Source of the DNA: Crotalaria pallida
Taxonomy: Eukaryota; Streptophyta; Magnoliopsida; Fabales; Fabaceae
DNA length: 64,000 bases
Direction: 5' to 3'
Assembly: GCA_037953625.1 (NCBI GenBank)
Contig: CM075649.1
Location: 103,421,290-103,485,289 of the forward strand
Part shown: positions 24,060 to 36,254 of the stretch, piece after piece
Position numbering within the stretch: the first letter of the stretch is position 1
How the letters are laid out: each line of letters opens with the position of its first letter
The notes under the pieces: generated by a model
The model's input: only the letters and a program-made list of their open reading frames with translations
Told to the model about the DNA's origin: nothing
Database searches by the model: none
Program-made: the position numbers and the translations under genes

Positions 24060-24880
24060 GTTATATGGGTCTTGCACGTGATTTTCTACAACCAAAGGAT
24101 CCTGAGTTTCAATTTATACCACCTCAAATTACTAATGATACAAGATACAATCCTTATTTTGAGGTAAACTTCTTTCTTACTTATTTTATGAATTTTCAAA
24201 CATACTTTTATTATAACAATGATATTTACATTATAGGATTGTATTGGATGCATTAGTGGTACACATGTAGCAGCGTGTATTCCAAAGGCTAATCAATCAC
24301 ATTATAAAGGGAGAAAAGGCATTACCACTTTCGCTGTCATGGTTGTTTATTAGTTTGATATGTGTTTCACATTTTTATCTGTTGGGTGGGAAGGATCAGC
24401 ACATGATACACGTGTTTTCTTCATGTGATCAACACACTAACAATGAATTTTCCTCGGCCACCACAAGGTGTTTCCTTTTTCAATTTATTGCTGAAATTAT
24501 TTATTATTATTATTATTATTATTATAAAGTATGGTTATAATATTTATTGAATTCAATATTGTTTTTTAATTACTAGGTCGACATTATTTGGTGGATAAAG
24601 GGTATCCTGATAGACTGAGATATTTAGTACCATATCCAAAAATAAGGTAACATCAATCCCAATTTCAACACGAGGCACCAAATAATTCTGAAGAAGTTTT
24701 TAATCGTTCACATTTGTCACTTCGTAAGTGTATTGAGAGATCGTTTGGAGTCTTGAATAAAAGATGGAAAATTCTTCATCAAATGTCACAATAGAGTGTG
24801 AAGACACATATCGATATTAACATCTAAGTCAGATGAAATCCGAAAAGAGATAAGTTCGTAACAAGACTTCTCGCTTACTG
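24060..24880 (+). pseudogene. PIF/Harbinger transposase remnant
   Basis: Three coding blocks are visible. The first (24065-24162) reads MGLARDFLQPKDPEFQFIPP. After an intron-like gap (GAGGTAAAC...TTATAG), the second (about 24235-24425) reads DCIGCISGTHVAACIPKANQ, HYKGRKGITTFAVMVV and VGWEGSAHDTRVF. The third (about 24595-24792) reads GYPDRLRYLVPYPKIR and LRKCIERSFGVLNKRWKIL. These are the DDE_Tnp_4 nuclease blocks of plant PIF/Harbinger transposases, including the D of 'GTHV', normally 'DGTHV', here altered to SGTHV. Stops and frame changes interrupt it. Neither the Myb-like partner gene nor inverted termini were found. Confidence 0.85.
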
Positions 24881-25711
24881 TGAGAGGCAATGCATTAAAC
24901 TATTTTCACATTAGGGATTTTGTGATGTATGGATTTTTTTTTCCGTTTTTTTTTAAACATATATTATTTGAACTTTTTTATGTATTATTACAATATAGGA
25001 TATATTTTTTATGTATAGCTTATACCATGGTAAAATAATTTTGTTCCATATTTTTATTATTTGGACTTTTGAGAGCAAATTAAAATGCATTTTGAAGTTT
25101 TGAGACCGTAAAATAGTGATTTTGGGACCAAATTGATAGTGAAAAGAAACAGATCAATATGAAATCAAAAAAACGTAAGGGACCAATTTGAAATTGAAAA
25201 ATAAGGTAATAGATCAAATATGTAATTTAGCCAAAATTAATTTACTGCCTAATCATAAGTTATTTATTTAATTTTGTTTCACAACTAATCTTATTATTAT
25301 TTTTTGTTATTGATGCTATTTTAATCATGCTATTATATAATTTTTATTGATTTATTTGTAATACTACTTTTTAATAAATTAAGGATCTATTTTAATAAAT
25401 TGAGGACCTCAGGACTTAGGCTAGGCCTGGGAGGTGTACTTTGAAAAAATGAAAGAAAGCATAGAGGCTAAACGTGAACAAATTATACGGGCACGTGGAA
25501 ATAAAACTTGGAGGCTATGCCAAAGCCATACCTTTCCTATATGCAATGAGTTAATTCCTTTGTCTTCGTTACAAAGCTTGGAACCACAATATCCATTGGC
25601 ACATATATATGCCTTATCATCATGTCCAATGAATCATAACAATTTAAGGAAATTCATACAAAGCAATCATCAAAGGTACTATATACAGTTTCTATAATTG
25701 AATTTGAAGCC
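24881..25711 (+). other. Spacer and likely promoter region of the RTNLB locus
   Basis: The DNA is AT-rich. A segment at about 25060-25210 contains 'gggaccaaattgatagtg' and 'gggaccaatttgaaattg', resembling one arm of the local foldback MITEs. No convincing gene was seen; a frame at 25434-25697 has no recognisable domain. Confidence 0.3.
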
Positions 25712-26158
25712 ATGCCAACCCGTTCCATTCCACCTGCATCCCAGCCAAGTTTATTTGGCCGCCAAAGGCTGCATGCTGTCCTTGGCAGTGGAAAGAGCAA
25801 GAGTTTTTTAGGTTCACCTCTTTTGCAATGTGCTTTTCTTTTTCTTCCTACCATAATGAACACCTACGGCTGGTTAAAAAATATATTGGTTTAAAAAAGT
25901 TTTTTGTTCAATCAATTTTTTTGGATTTAATCCTTATTTAAAATTTTTTTTTTTAGACCCGAAAGATACCAAAAGTGGTATTAAAAATTCAAATCATCAT
26001 ATTTACGTAGAAAAAAATTAATGTAAGGTAAAAAGGTATTATTCGTGAGCTGTTGATGAATTCCTTTTAATAAAAGTTTTCTTTTTAGAGAATACATCAT
26101 ATATATTATTCTTTGTGCCATTCCAAGAACTATAATACGAGAATTGGTCAAAATTTAT

Positions 26159-26411
26159 AAAAGGCTTAAATATCAAAATGGTCCCTATAATTGTTGCTCA
26201 TTTTGAAATTAGTCCCTATAAAAAATTTTCTTTGGTTTTGGTCCCTGACATTATTTATAGTTTTGGTTTTGATCCCTATAATAAATAATGTCAGGGACCA
26301 AAACCAAAACAATAAATAATGTTAAGGACCAAAACCAAAGAAAAAATTTTATAGGGACCAATTTCAAAATGAGCAACAATTATAGGGACCATTTTGGTAT
26401 TTAAGCCTTTA
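26159..26411. mobile_element. Foldback MITE in RTNLB intron 1
   Basis: AAAGGCTTAAATATCAAAAT followed by GGTCCCTATAATTGTTGCTC at the left is matched by its reverse complement at the right over about 85 bp. The arms meet around a short centre, so almost the whole element is a hairpin. TATAA-like sequence flanks both sides. Confidence 0.85.
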
Positions 26412-27175
26412 TAAAATAAGGATTTTTCAATTAAATTTGGTTTTTTTTTACAAATCTCGGTACTTAATATATGAAGTGGTACAAAATGTGGAACAACAGA
26501 TGTTGTTTCTCTTTTTTATGATATGAAAATATTATCATTATTGAATTATAGAAACCTACTTTTCTATTTATAAAGAATAATTTAGAAATGGGAGATATAA
26601 CTTTCATGAATTTATAATATCCGGGTGAAACAGTTTAGCTAAATGAGTGAAACATGATTGTCTTTCATTTAGGTTACCTATAATTTAGAAGGAAGAAAAA
26701 ACTAGTTGAAGTGTTTGGTGAAACCAGTCTTTATTCTTTACCCTAGCTCTAAAATTTTCCCAATGTAAGATTTTTTTTCTTTTTTTGTGCGTACTTCTAC
26801 TCTTGTACCTTGGGTGAATTTTTCATAATATTTCATTATTCCAAAGAACCCAGAACAAAAAGAAAAACAGCTTTTTCTTCTCTTTCCAAAAGTTGTCCTT
26901 TTTTATGTATGATTGATCTGATTTTGCAGTTGCTGAAATATTGTTATGGAGGGACAAAAAGTTATCAGCTACAATCTTAGCTGGGTTCACCATCATTTGG
27001 TTTCTCTTTGAAGTGGTCGAACATAATTTTGTAACTCTACTCTGTCATATCCTTATAGCCATTATGCTCATTCTCTTTGTTTGGTATAATGCAGCAGGGC
27101 TGTTCACTTGGTAATTTAATCCTGAACTTGTTGCAGTATTGATTAGTTAGTGACTAAACCCCATCTATCCATTTA

Positions 27176-27527
27176 GAGTGAAAACCCACTTTTGTTCCGA
27201 TTGATTTTGCATAGTACCAATTTAGTCTCTGACAATTCATAATTCCACGTTTAGTCCATCAAAAAAATTTTTCAAAATTTGGTCCCTCAACTTTTTTTCA
27301 TATCAATTTAGTCCCTCAAGATTTTCAGATGTACCAATTTGATCCTTAAAATTGAGAGACCAAGTTGGTATGGAAGAAAATCTTGAGAGACTAAATTGGT
27401 ATGGAAAAAAAGTTAGGGACAAAATTGGTATGAAATTTTTTTTAGGGACTAAATGTGGTATTATAAATTGTCAGGGACCAAATTGATATTTTGCAAAATC
27501 GACAGGGACCAAAGTGGGTCTTCACTC
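27176..27527. mobile_element. Foldback MITE in RTNLB intron 2
   Basis: The left arm GAGTGAAAACCCACTTTTGT and onward is complementary to the right arm ending AAGTGGGTCTTCACTC. Repeated 'GGTCCCT' and 'AGGGACCAAA' tracts occur along the arms. Most of the 352 bp can fold back on itself. Confidence 0.8.
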
Positions 27528-28543
27528 ATTCATTTATTCAAGGAAATGGTTTCAGAACATCAAAAATTCGAATCCTCACAAAATTATTACATCAAGTTTG
27601 TTTTCAAATGAAATCTGTTTTGACATAGGTAATCTAAGGTAATATGAAAATCAAGGATAATATATAAGAGATATGATCTCACCCATTCTCTTTTGTTCTA
27701 CTTTAGCGACTTTAAAAAAAATAAAAATAAAAACTTTAGCGGAATCCAAATGCTCACTTTTTAACCTCTCAAACCTATTTTAGTTTTGATTATGATTATA
27801 AAACGAATCAATCATAAAGTAAAACTCGTGAACGTGCCTAAACTTTACTTTAAAGTGGAACCAAATTAATGTCATTCAATTACCAAAACTTATCATTTGA
27901 TGACCAATTTGATATTACTTAATTTCATGAGAACTAAATCTTTGACCAAAATTTATCATTTGACGAATTTGTTGTTGCATTGCAGGAACTGTCCTAGTGT
28001 CTATGATCTTTAAATCCCAGAATCTACCTTCAGATTCTTCTGTAAAAAATTCAACTAGTCCTTGAGAAAATTTTATGATATTTCAACCGGAAAAGACATG
28101 ACACTCTTCTTTGTGGTATTGTGAAGCCTTTTTTAATTCCTTTTACATCACCTACTAGATATTTTCTTAGTTAATTTGTAAGTTGACATGGACTGCTTTA
28201 ATTTCAGACAATAACTGGTCTCTGGATTTTGTCAGCAATTGGTACTTATTTTGACACTTTGAATCTTCTATACATATGTAAGATCCAAATCAAACTCAAT
28301 TTGATTAAGTTACAGTCATGCAGTTAATTATTAGAGCATAATTAATTGTTAATCCTACTATGTATTCTTTCAGTGTTCCTCTTCTTCATAACCCTGCCTG
28401 TTATGTATGAACGGTATGAATATGAGGTGGATTATCTTGCAAGCAAAGGCAACCAAGACATGAGGAGATTCTTCAAGAAATTGGATTCTAATGTTCTGAA
28501 CAAGATTCCAAGGGGACCCGTAAAAGAAAAGAAGTTCAGATGA

Positions 28544-29764
28544 AGTTTAGATCTGCCTTTGAAGAAATAAGATACATGCAGCAGCAGCAGTTACTTTAAT
28601 TTGCCAAAAATTGGCTTCAAGTAATTATGTCTAGTGTTACTTATGTAAATGTAAGCAAATCTAATAATAGTCTTTCTTCAATGAAATGAAACTATGGGAG
28701 TCATTATAGATTCATATAATAAAATATAGCAGCAACATGTATGATTCATTTGGATGTTCTGGGTAATTGAAAGTTTGTTAGAACTCATAAACATCTGACT
28801 AACAGAAGCATATGTTAGTACTCAGAAAGTATACTTACACATGTTAATTAAAGTTAGTAATTGTCAAGATGTGAAAATAATTCTAGTCGACAAATTCCTA
28901 AATATTCCTCATTAAAAAGGACATGTACATAATTGCATGAAGGGGAGGGTAAATTGTCAGAAGAAATATTTGTTTATATAAATATGTCAAGTCAAAGTAG
29001 CATCTCATTCATATATTGAAGTTTTGGAGCTTTCTACAGGCAGATGATGAGAGGACTAGAGGAGGAAGTATAATGATTTAGTAGGCAAACTTTATATCTG
29101 AACTTCTGCAAGAGGCTAGAGTTAAGTTTTTAATTTTGGAATAACCTTCTCTCCTGATGGAGGATTGAGAACAGGATGTTCAACAATGTCTTGCTTCAGA
29201 AACACGTTTCCCCTAGTTGCACGAAATAAAACTCTTCCTAAAGGAAAGAATTTTCTCTGGGAACAAGACCACTGACAAACCCCAAATTAATCAGCTTTAA
29301 GGGATGTGTTGTCATCTCGTACAGAACATAAATTTGCGAAGTACATCACAGGATAAATAGACCAAACTGTAATGTAATGAACAGAAATTACATAGTTATG
29401 GCTGTGTACTTATGACCGGTAAATATTAAACTAAAACCATAGTTTAAAGTAGACTCCTTCTAGCCTCTTAAACAAGTTCAGACAGTCACAATTAAAAGTC
29501 TAAAAGGGGTCCCCAAGAGCAAGCACAATTGATAGAGCTGCAGGACATAAAGTGTTAGTGCACCCGGTGGTTACTGCGCTTTCTCCTCCCGTGACCTTAA
29601 AGTAGAAAAAATATATTTGCTTATTAAAAAAATGTCTAAAAGGGGGCTGGAGAATTATGCACATCTTCCAGACATTTTCATGTAAGAAGACAGACCCTGA
29701 ATCTTTCACAAAATCCACTTCAATAATAAAGAAAACATTAGAGTACAGTGACATTGGCACTCAA
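28544..29764 (+). other. Spacer downstream of RTNLB
   Basis: The first 150-200 bp are likely RTNLB 3' UTR (AT-rich, with AATGAAATGAAACT near 28680). The rest has no convincing reading frame. A possible SINE piece lies at 29500-29600. Confidence 0.3.
29500..29600 (+). repeat. Possible tRNA-derived SINE remnant
   Basis: 'GAGCAAGCACAATTGATAGA' followed by GCTGCAGGACATAAAGTGTTAGTGCA resembles the tRNA-like head (A-box area) of plant SINEs. No clear B box, tail or target duplication is seen, so this is weak. Confidence 0.3.
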
Positions 29765-30704
29765 TAAAAAGTTCAAAATGAGGAATGTGATGCGTCCTCA
29801 CATGTGTATGTGTTTCTTGCCTCACCCTGTGTCCCTGTGTGTTTGACTCGGGGTGCATGCATACACAGAAAAGTTCCCATAAGCTGCTATTATTCAAAAT
29901 TTATCCATTTACAAAGAAATTGATAGAAAATAATTATAAAAATTAAAAGTGGCAACATGTTTAACAAATTATTCACATAAGGAACCTTACCTTTTTTATG
30001 TGGTTTCCTTCTGAATTAAAAAAGCTTCCTCTGCTTTCAGCTTGATAAATCTGGCAACCAACACGATGAGGCAATGCCAACAGCTCAAGAATGCAGGGAA
30101 CAGAATGTGTAGAGAGTCTGTCATAAGCAGTACAATGTAATTTCATACAAGGGTTTGTAAATTACATTCATGTTTGTCTAGATGATAAGTTAGATGAACA
30201 TAAGATTACCATAAGCACTCAAGCATTATATCCAGATATTGGTCACAACTAGTGGCTATTCACAATATAACATTGCAAGCTACTTTCACCTTAAAAGTAT
30301 GATTAACATTTCGAAAGAAGAGAGAATCCAGATTTCGCAAGGCAAAACTTGAAGCAGAATTCAAATCGCAACAGGTAAAGCATAAAAAGGACTGGTAGGA
30401 GCCAGAGAGATTCGAAAGGAAATATGGATAAAACATATAGCATCCAACAAGAAGTCCACAAAGAAGAAACATTTGCAATAAGAGAATCTGATCCTTATCC
30501 TCCCAAAACTGTAACAAGACAAAAAAGGACAATTCTATAATCAATTCAATTGGAGCAAAAAGGAAAAGAGACCTATGGAATGAAAGAACAGAGGCAATGG
30601 ATTATGGTTTGTGTGTGCATATTTGAGGTTCAGCCAACATTCAGTTTCAAGAATTTACTTCCAGGCTTCAAGCAACACATAAATCAAAATCAAACTCTCA
30701 TCAA
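29765..30704 (+). repeat. Host segment duplicated inside the gypsy element at 50528-51473
   Basis: The sequence aligns end to end with 50528-51473, with roughly 25-30 differences by eye (mostly substitutions, a few 1-5 bp indels). Both copies are in the same orientation. Here the sequence continues smoothly on both sides, whereas the other copy is bounded by gag and RT coding sequence, so this locus is the donor. It is non-coding as far as I can tell: AT-rich, with no conserved frame. It may be UTR, intron or spacer of a host gene. Confidence 0.9.
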
Positions 30705-32770
30705 TAAGAGCTCATCAGGTTTTCTAGGGGAAAAAACACCTTTGGCAAACTAGAGAGGAAACAATGCTCAGATATTTCATCAAAACAGATTGATGGTGAA
30801 CCATCATTTCATAATTCATATTATCAAACAGCTCATCTAGATAAACCCACTATTTTCATGCCAAATCAGTACAACCCATCTCAGCCTATCAGAGAACTAG
30901 ATGGAATCAATAATTATATGTAGATAAAAATTAAATAAAATTAGGAGAAGCAAATCTTCTTCTCTGAGCCGAAACTGTACCCTCTTCTCAGAGAATCAAC
31001 GCCCATGACAGTGAGGTCAGAATCTTGAAACAAGAAATGAAATGTGCGAGCACAAAAATTAGATTTTTTGAAAAAAAAAATTAAATTAAAGGAAATAAAG
31101 TGCAAAGATTGATGAAGCCTAATTGAGTGGAAAGAGAGAAGAACACATACCCAAATGGGGGAGTTCAATCAATCAAACTTTCAAACAGGGGATGGCGTAT
31201 GTTAAACCATTCCCTTCCCTCCCAAAACCAACTCACAAACACAGTCTTAATCAAGCCAGAGTTAGCAGTAGCAGTGTAACTCAAAGTAAAAGCTTGAGAC
31301 CAAACTTCATAAGTTGCAAGTGTCTTGTCACACCCCCTCACATATACTAATTTAGTGGAAAAACTTTTCTGGCAAATCTAATAGACAAAACCGATGCCTA
31401 AAAGAAAGAACCACAAATGGTTTGAAAAAGTATAAATTCCTTGATCAGCGTTTAGAGCCAAGAGATCAGTCAAAGTTGAAAACCCAAGCAAAGCTTCAAA
31501 TACACCATCACAGACAGACTAATGGTACAATGAAAGAAGGAAATGAGCAATACTTTCAGGCTGTTCAGACTTCAGAGCACATCTAAAAGAAGTCATTATG
31601 AATGAGGTTCCTTCGATTATGTGATTAAGTTTGAGCAAAAAGCTCCATTTAAGAAAAGCCGAGCCAAGAAAAGCGAAGCCAAATATTTGATCTGCGCTTG
31701 AACCCTTAAATCTTCATAGCCAAGTCCAAGAGGAACTACCAGATACGCTTCTAGATACAGATAACTGCCAATTATAAGCAAAAGCAAGTATAAACACCAT
31801 CTTTCAGACTGCTCCAGGTTAAAAAAACCATTCACCTTGGTTAAGGTCGAGAAAGGTGTTGATTCTATTAGTAATATACCCTGAGCTTGGCATACAGTAA
31901 AAACTGAGAGTTCATAAATTGCAGTGAATCCGAGAAAATAAATACAACTAATCAGATGAATACGAGAGATTAGGGAAGTAATGTTTTGTGATTCTAATAG
32001 CAAAACAATCCCCAGTTTTGAATAGGGTGCAGCTGAAATGACAACAGAAAGGGAAAAAAATAGATAAAACCAATTAACCACAACCAATAAAGGGGCACAA
32101 CCAATACTACAACATATTTTCCAGTAACAAGTTATATTGAAAAGAGATAAATTCCATTTACCTTCATGCAGAATCCATTACTTGAATTTAATGCCCATTC
32201 AAATCAAAGACATTGCTTTCAAAATAGACATCCAAACTACCGAGCCATTATCAGATCAGTGACATAAACTTGAGTAGAGTAGAGTTTGCATAGGAAAAAT
32301 TGGAACAGAAATCATATGCATGACAATTAACAAAAAGTGAGACTTTTACGAACACCAACTTTTAAGAAAACTCTTTTTTTTAGCTCTGGATGTCAATGTC
32401 AACATTTATGCAAGTGAGTTGGATAGAATATGATATGCCAAAATGATTAGAATGTGGTGTGTATAAAAAATCCAGTGATACAGATAAATCAATTCAAGAC
32501 TTAATCTAGATGCCGAATTTTAAAATATATGCCAAGTTATCTATCTAAAAGAACCCTGGTATTTTATTACTATAAGAAATAGTGAAAATTTCCCTAGGTT
32601 ACAGCAAGATGTTGCAGAACTTTGAGGGTCTGCACCTCCCTATGCCCAAAGCCCCAATTCTAATTCTTTCTACAAATAAAAGATACCTCTCCCTCTAAAC
32701 CCCTATAGGTAACATGCCTTGTTTCTCTAATCATCCCAGCCCCAATTAACTAATTAACTAACATCTAAGT
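30705..32770. other. Spacer, no gene recognised
   Basis: The DNA is AT-rich. A minus-strand frame at 31617-32087 (156 residues, hydrophobic) has no recognisable domain and no supporting splice or start context. It is not called as a gene. Confidence 0.3.
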
Positions 32771-32779
32771 TGTCTATCA

Positions 32780-34200
32780 ATTTTTTTTTGCACAAAGGAA
32801 TGAAAACAAACCAAACAAAACAGCAAGACTACGGCACAAAAACAGTGCCAACTGCATCAGCAGCAATAACTAAAGACATGAAGGGTGTTTTTAGCAGACC
32901 AGAAATGCTCCAATGCAGAACTTCCAGCACCCCGTTTGCCATGGTGTCAGCACTGAAACTACCCTCCCTAAGCACATGAAAGATCTATACTTGCCAACCT
33001 TTTGCAATTAAGTTCTTGATACCATGACGCATCACTTCATAAACATGAAAATGCAGACGATCTGTATGACTTATGAGCTTCACGGTTTCAAGAGAGTCAG
33101 TCTCACAAATCACGGCTATATGCCCAAGCTGCCATGGAACATAGAAGCAATAACCTCCTTCTTAAGACTAACAATTCAGCAAGCAAGATCTCACCGAATC
33201 CATCAAACAAGAGAAACCTGAAATCCCAGCTCCTTTTTCATCAGAATCACACCGCCAAATACAAGCCGATGAGACTCCTCAAGGCAATATTAACCCTGAC
33301 CCAATTTGGAGGGGACTTTGACCAAGAGACTAACCTGGAATGACAAGAGAGTGTGCTGTTCTTAGACAGCAGATTCTTAAAACTACTAAAGTCATTCAGA
33401 AATTTCCTAACTCTGATGTCCCAGTTTCAGGCTCAAAGCAATCACTGTCTCGCCATCTCCAGAGCTACAAACGGTCAGTAAGAAGAGGGATGAGAGCTAA
33501 CTAGTAGCAAGATCTTTAAACCAAACATCAGTCTTATGACAGAAAAAATGAAGGATGTCCGCAATAGTCAAGTCTCAACTACACTTCCATCACATGAAGA
33601 CACTCTCTTAGACAATGCAAAACAGACTATGCATAATCTGAACAGCAGCTGCAAAGGGGGAATCAGCTAGACTACTCTAATGGTGCTAAAGGGGAATCAG
33701 CCAGGCTACTCTAATGGCACAAGGAATTAGTTGGAGTAGCATGTTGGACAGCAAACCAAATGAACAATTTAATCTTGGCTGGAGCTCTGGAGCTGGTACT
33801 TCCAAGTCCATACATAAGAAACACCACCGTTCGGTCCCAATTTCTGTAAATCACACCAAACCACTTCAACCCTGACTAAGCAGTATACTCACCTCACCAT
33901 CCACACTCTCCCTTTCCATGGTACAATGTCTGGAACATTTGGAAAACACGGTAAAGAACATGAATAATTCTAATATGCTGCTGTCCATCATGAGGAATGT
34001 CAATAAGAAGAGCACTGAAATCCCAAAGACCATCTTTCCACACATCCTGAACTGATATAGCAAAATCAGCGAAATAAACGAAATTAACCATGTTCCAAAG
34101 CAAACCATCTGGCAACCAGTTGTCATACCACAAAGACACTGCTCCATCGCCAAGCCCCAAGCAATACGTCTATCAATCAATCTACGAAGCAGCCAGTCCT
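32780..34200 (-). mobile_element. Decayed LINE (zf-RVT and RNase H regions)
   Basis: On the minus strand, 'GDGAVSLWYDNWLPDGLL' (about 34090-34160) is the typical start of the zinc-binding region after LINE RT. 'APAKIKLFIWFAVQHATPTN' follows at about 33730-33790, and an RNase H-like stretch with 'ICETDSLETVKLISH' and 'REGSFSADTMANGVLEVLHW' at about 32900-33110. Several stops and frameshifts are present. A T-run on the + strand at 32781-32789 is the likely 3' poly(A) tail. It lies about 300 bp downstream of the F-box gene. Confidence 0.75.
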
Positions 34201-34499
34201 TTCCATTCTACAAAACAATGATTAAAGTAGAAATTAGTAAAGGCACGAGTGCACAAGGGTGACAGAAACAAATAAAACCCATATCACATGAATGGTGGAT
34301 TACATATTACATCTTTTTCTCTAAGAAAAAACGTAAACTTTGAACGTAAGACTAACTCCTGTCAAACAGTCAAATTAGATGAAACAAATATCACAATATC
34401 TAGTAACATTTCTAAACAAAAACAGAAAAAAGAAAATAAAACAAGAGCTAATTAACCTCTCACTCCCAATCCCAAACCCCTCTTCTGAATTCGATCTGC

Positions 34500-34981
34500 T
34501 CACTGTTCTTCGTCCAAGGAAGGAAACGAGGATAGTGAGATATCAGTGAACTCCCCATCCTTCAACCTTGACTTGGAGGATTTCCTCAGCGGCGCATTCG
34601 GAGCTTCAAGCTCCGAAAACTCACTCGCATCACGCGTTTTCTTCTCCGGAGTACGCTCAAAATGAGATTCCTTAGCAATCAGAGTCTGCATTAAGCAAAA
34701 CAATAAACCATTCAGAACAACAACATACAATTCAAAACAAAGATCAACCAAATTCTACGATTGGATACGTAGTTACGTACCGCTACTCGAATGGCCTTGG
34801 ACACGTGGAAAAGCTGCTTCAAGTCTCGGTATTCAACGCCGCAAAACACTTTTACCATAAGATCGAGAGGAAGAGCTTCGAGGGGAGACCTCTCGGAGAT
34901 GAGAGTGGTTCTGCGTCGCTTCAACGGAGGAGAATCTGTCACTGTATTCCTTCTTTTTCTTCTTCCCTGTAACGCATCCAT
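34500..34981 (-). CDS. F-box protein of the stress-induced FBS type (two exons)
   Basis: Exon 1 (34981 down to 34781) ends AGTAGCG|GTACGT; exon 2 (34685 down to 34500) follows TTAATGCAG; the intron is 95 bp. The joined frame encodes 128 residues with no stops. Residues about 32-67 (SPLEALPLDLMVKVFCGVEY, RDLKQLFHVSKAIRVA) form the F-box, which in this family binds SKP1 within SCF ubiquitin ligases. 'TLIAKESHFERTPEKK' next to it matches the conserved FBS continuation seen in Arabidopsis At1g61340 (FBS1). The N-terminus is basic (GRRKRRN, KRRRTT). The C-terminus is acidic with ISLSSFPSLDEEQ; no leucine-rich or kelch repeats are present, as is usual for FBS. The ATG at 34981 is the first in frame. 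The gene appears intact. Confidence 0.88.
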
Positions 34982-35098
34982 AATATAGACCCTGAAATTT
35001 ATTTATTTAAAAAAAAAAAAAAAAAAAGTAAGTCGGTAAGAAGAAGAAGATAATACGCGATAAGAAAGAGAGAAGAAAATAATATGAAAAATATAGAT

Positions 35099-35132
<34 letters not shown>

Positions 35133-35866
35133 AGATTTGGAGATGGATGAAGCGAGACGGCGAGGATGAAAGAGTAGCAGCGAGGATGAGTTGAAGAAGA
35201 AAACAATGAAAGAGAAGAGAAGAGAGGAGAGGAGCGAATGAAGGAGTATGATGTGTTTGGCGGTTATAATGCTGCGTAGAATTCCCGTTATACTAAGCGT
35301 GGGATTGACGCCCTCACGGGTATTTACGGTATTTTGCTACTACTGTAGTACTATTTATTTTAGGGTTTCTCTTTTTTGTTTTAATTCGTTTGCTTATTAT
35401 TTAGTACTATGTCTTTAATTTTATAAATAATTGTTCCATTTTTATTTTTTGCTAGGTTTAATTATTACTATTTCGATCCTTCTTATAAGTAATTTTTTTT
35501 ATTAATTTTTAGATTATTTAAGAAAGTTAGTTAGTATTGTTAATGATATTGAAAATATAAATATTTGGTATACTTTAAAAAAGTATCTCTATAATTATTA
35601 TTGGGAATCTAAAAAGTATATGTTGTAAACAGGAGTGTTTGTGAAAAAGAAATAATTATATAATCCATATAAATATTTGATTTATTTATGCTAACTTTTT
35701 TTTTACATTATATATTTTTTTTTATTTTTTTTACAAACAATGTTTTATTTTGATTTTTCTTTATGGATCTTGATAATGAGCATCTAAAAGTTGTACTTAA
35801 AAAATAAATTAAAAGACATTTTGCATTTAAAATACAAGTTCATTAATTTTTGATACTGTTGTAGGG
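34982..35866 (-). promoter_or_regulatory. Upstream region of the F-box gene
   Basis: Immediately upstream are an A-run (35011-35027) and a GA-rich tract (35100-35134). The GA/CT-rich stretch to about 35220 is likely 5' UTR and core promoter. Beyond about 35330 the sequence is AT-rich without features until the LTR at 35867. Confidence 0.4.
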
Positions 35867-36254
35867 TGTTATCCCACATGTACCGGCAAGCCGGTTTGTT
35901 GATATACGACGATGATAACGGGTTCTCGGTTAAAGAACACCGTCACCGAGTCGGGATATTTTGGGGGTGATGTGTGTGTCGTGTGTAAAGCAACGGGAGA
36001 TCGAGTTAGTTTCATACCTTGGCAACTACCTTATTTATAGGGAGGAATACGAGACTATGTAATGAATAAGCCATAATGGGCATTAAGGCCGAAAAGTAAC
36101 GGCTCCATGAATGTCATCATTAGCAGCATAATGCCGAACCGTTATGTCGGTTACGTATTGATTGACTATTGATGCCGAATTGCCGGTATGTCGAATTGAT
36201 GCTTGTTGGTCCGTGATACCGGTTATTATTTGTCCGTGATACCGGTCCATAACA
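35867..36254 (-). mobile_element. Short Tat-type gypsy LTR
   Basis: The termini are TGTTAT...ATAACA. On the minus strand the LTR starts TGTTATGGACCGG, right after a polypurine tract (CTGGGGGGCTAC, 36255-36266), as in the LTR at 58482. It contains several ATACCGGT motifs and, near the far end, 'CCTATAAATAAGG', a TATA-like box. A rightward remnant (to about 36900) may be internal spacer of the same element. No gag or pol is seen. Confidence 0.75.

Larger units (their letters stand above)
25712..28543 (+). pseudogene. Reticulon-like protein B (RTNLB) gene with two in-frame stops
   Basis: Five exons fit by phase: 25712-25811, 26930-27110, 27986-28115, 28208-28277 and 28374-28543. Exon 1 gives MPTRSIPPASQPSLFGRQRL, the RTNLB N-terminus; exon 2 gives AEILLWRDKKLSATILAG and the first hydrophobic hairpin; exons 4-5 give the second hairpin, then 'LPVMYERYEYEVDYLASKG' and the C-terminal NKIPRGPVKEKK. 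Reticulons shape tubular ER membranes. Exon 3 reads in frame NCPSVYDL-stop-IPESTFRFFCKKFN-stop-SLRKFYDISTGKDMTLFFV, with TAA at 28011-28013 (probably from CAA) and TAG at 28056-28058 (probably from TGG). All introns have GT/AG ends, though the exon 1 donor is a choice among weak candidates. A full-length protein is not possible unless exon 3 is skipped, and skipping would change the frame. Introns 1 and 2 carry foldback MITEs. Confidence 0.9.

Noticed and set aside
25434..25697. 87-residue frame upstream of RTNLB
   Set aside because: No known domain and no conserved context; could be chance or 5' UTR.
30260..30544. Minus-strand 94-residue frame in the duplicated host segment
   Set aside because: The copy at 51041-51325 has indels and substitutions without frame conservation, arguing against coding.
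31617..32087. Minus-strand hydrophobic 156-residue frame
   Set aside because: No recognisable family, biased composition, no splice or promoter context; likely chance in AT-rich DNA.
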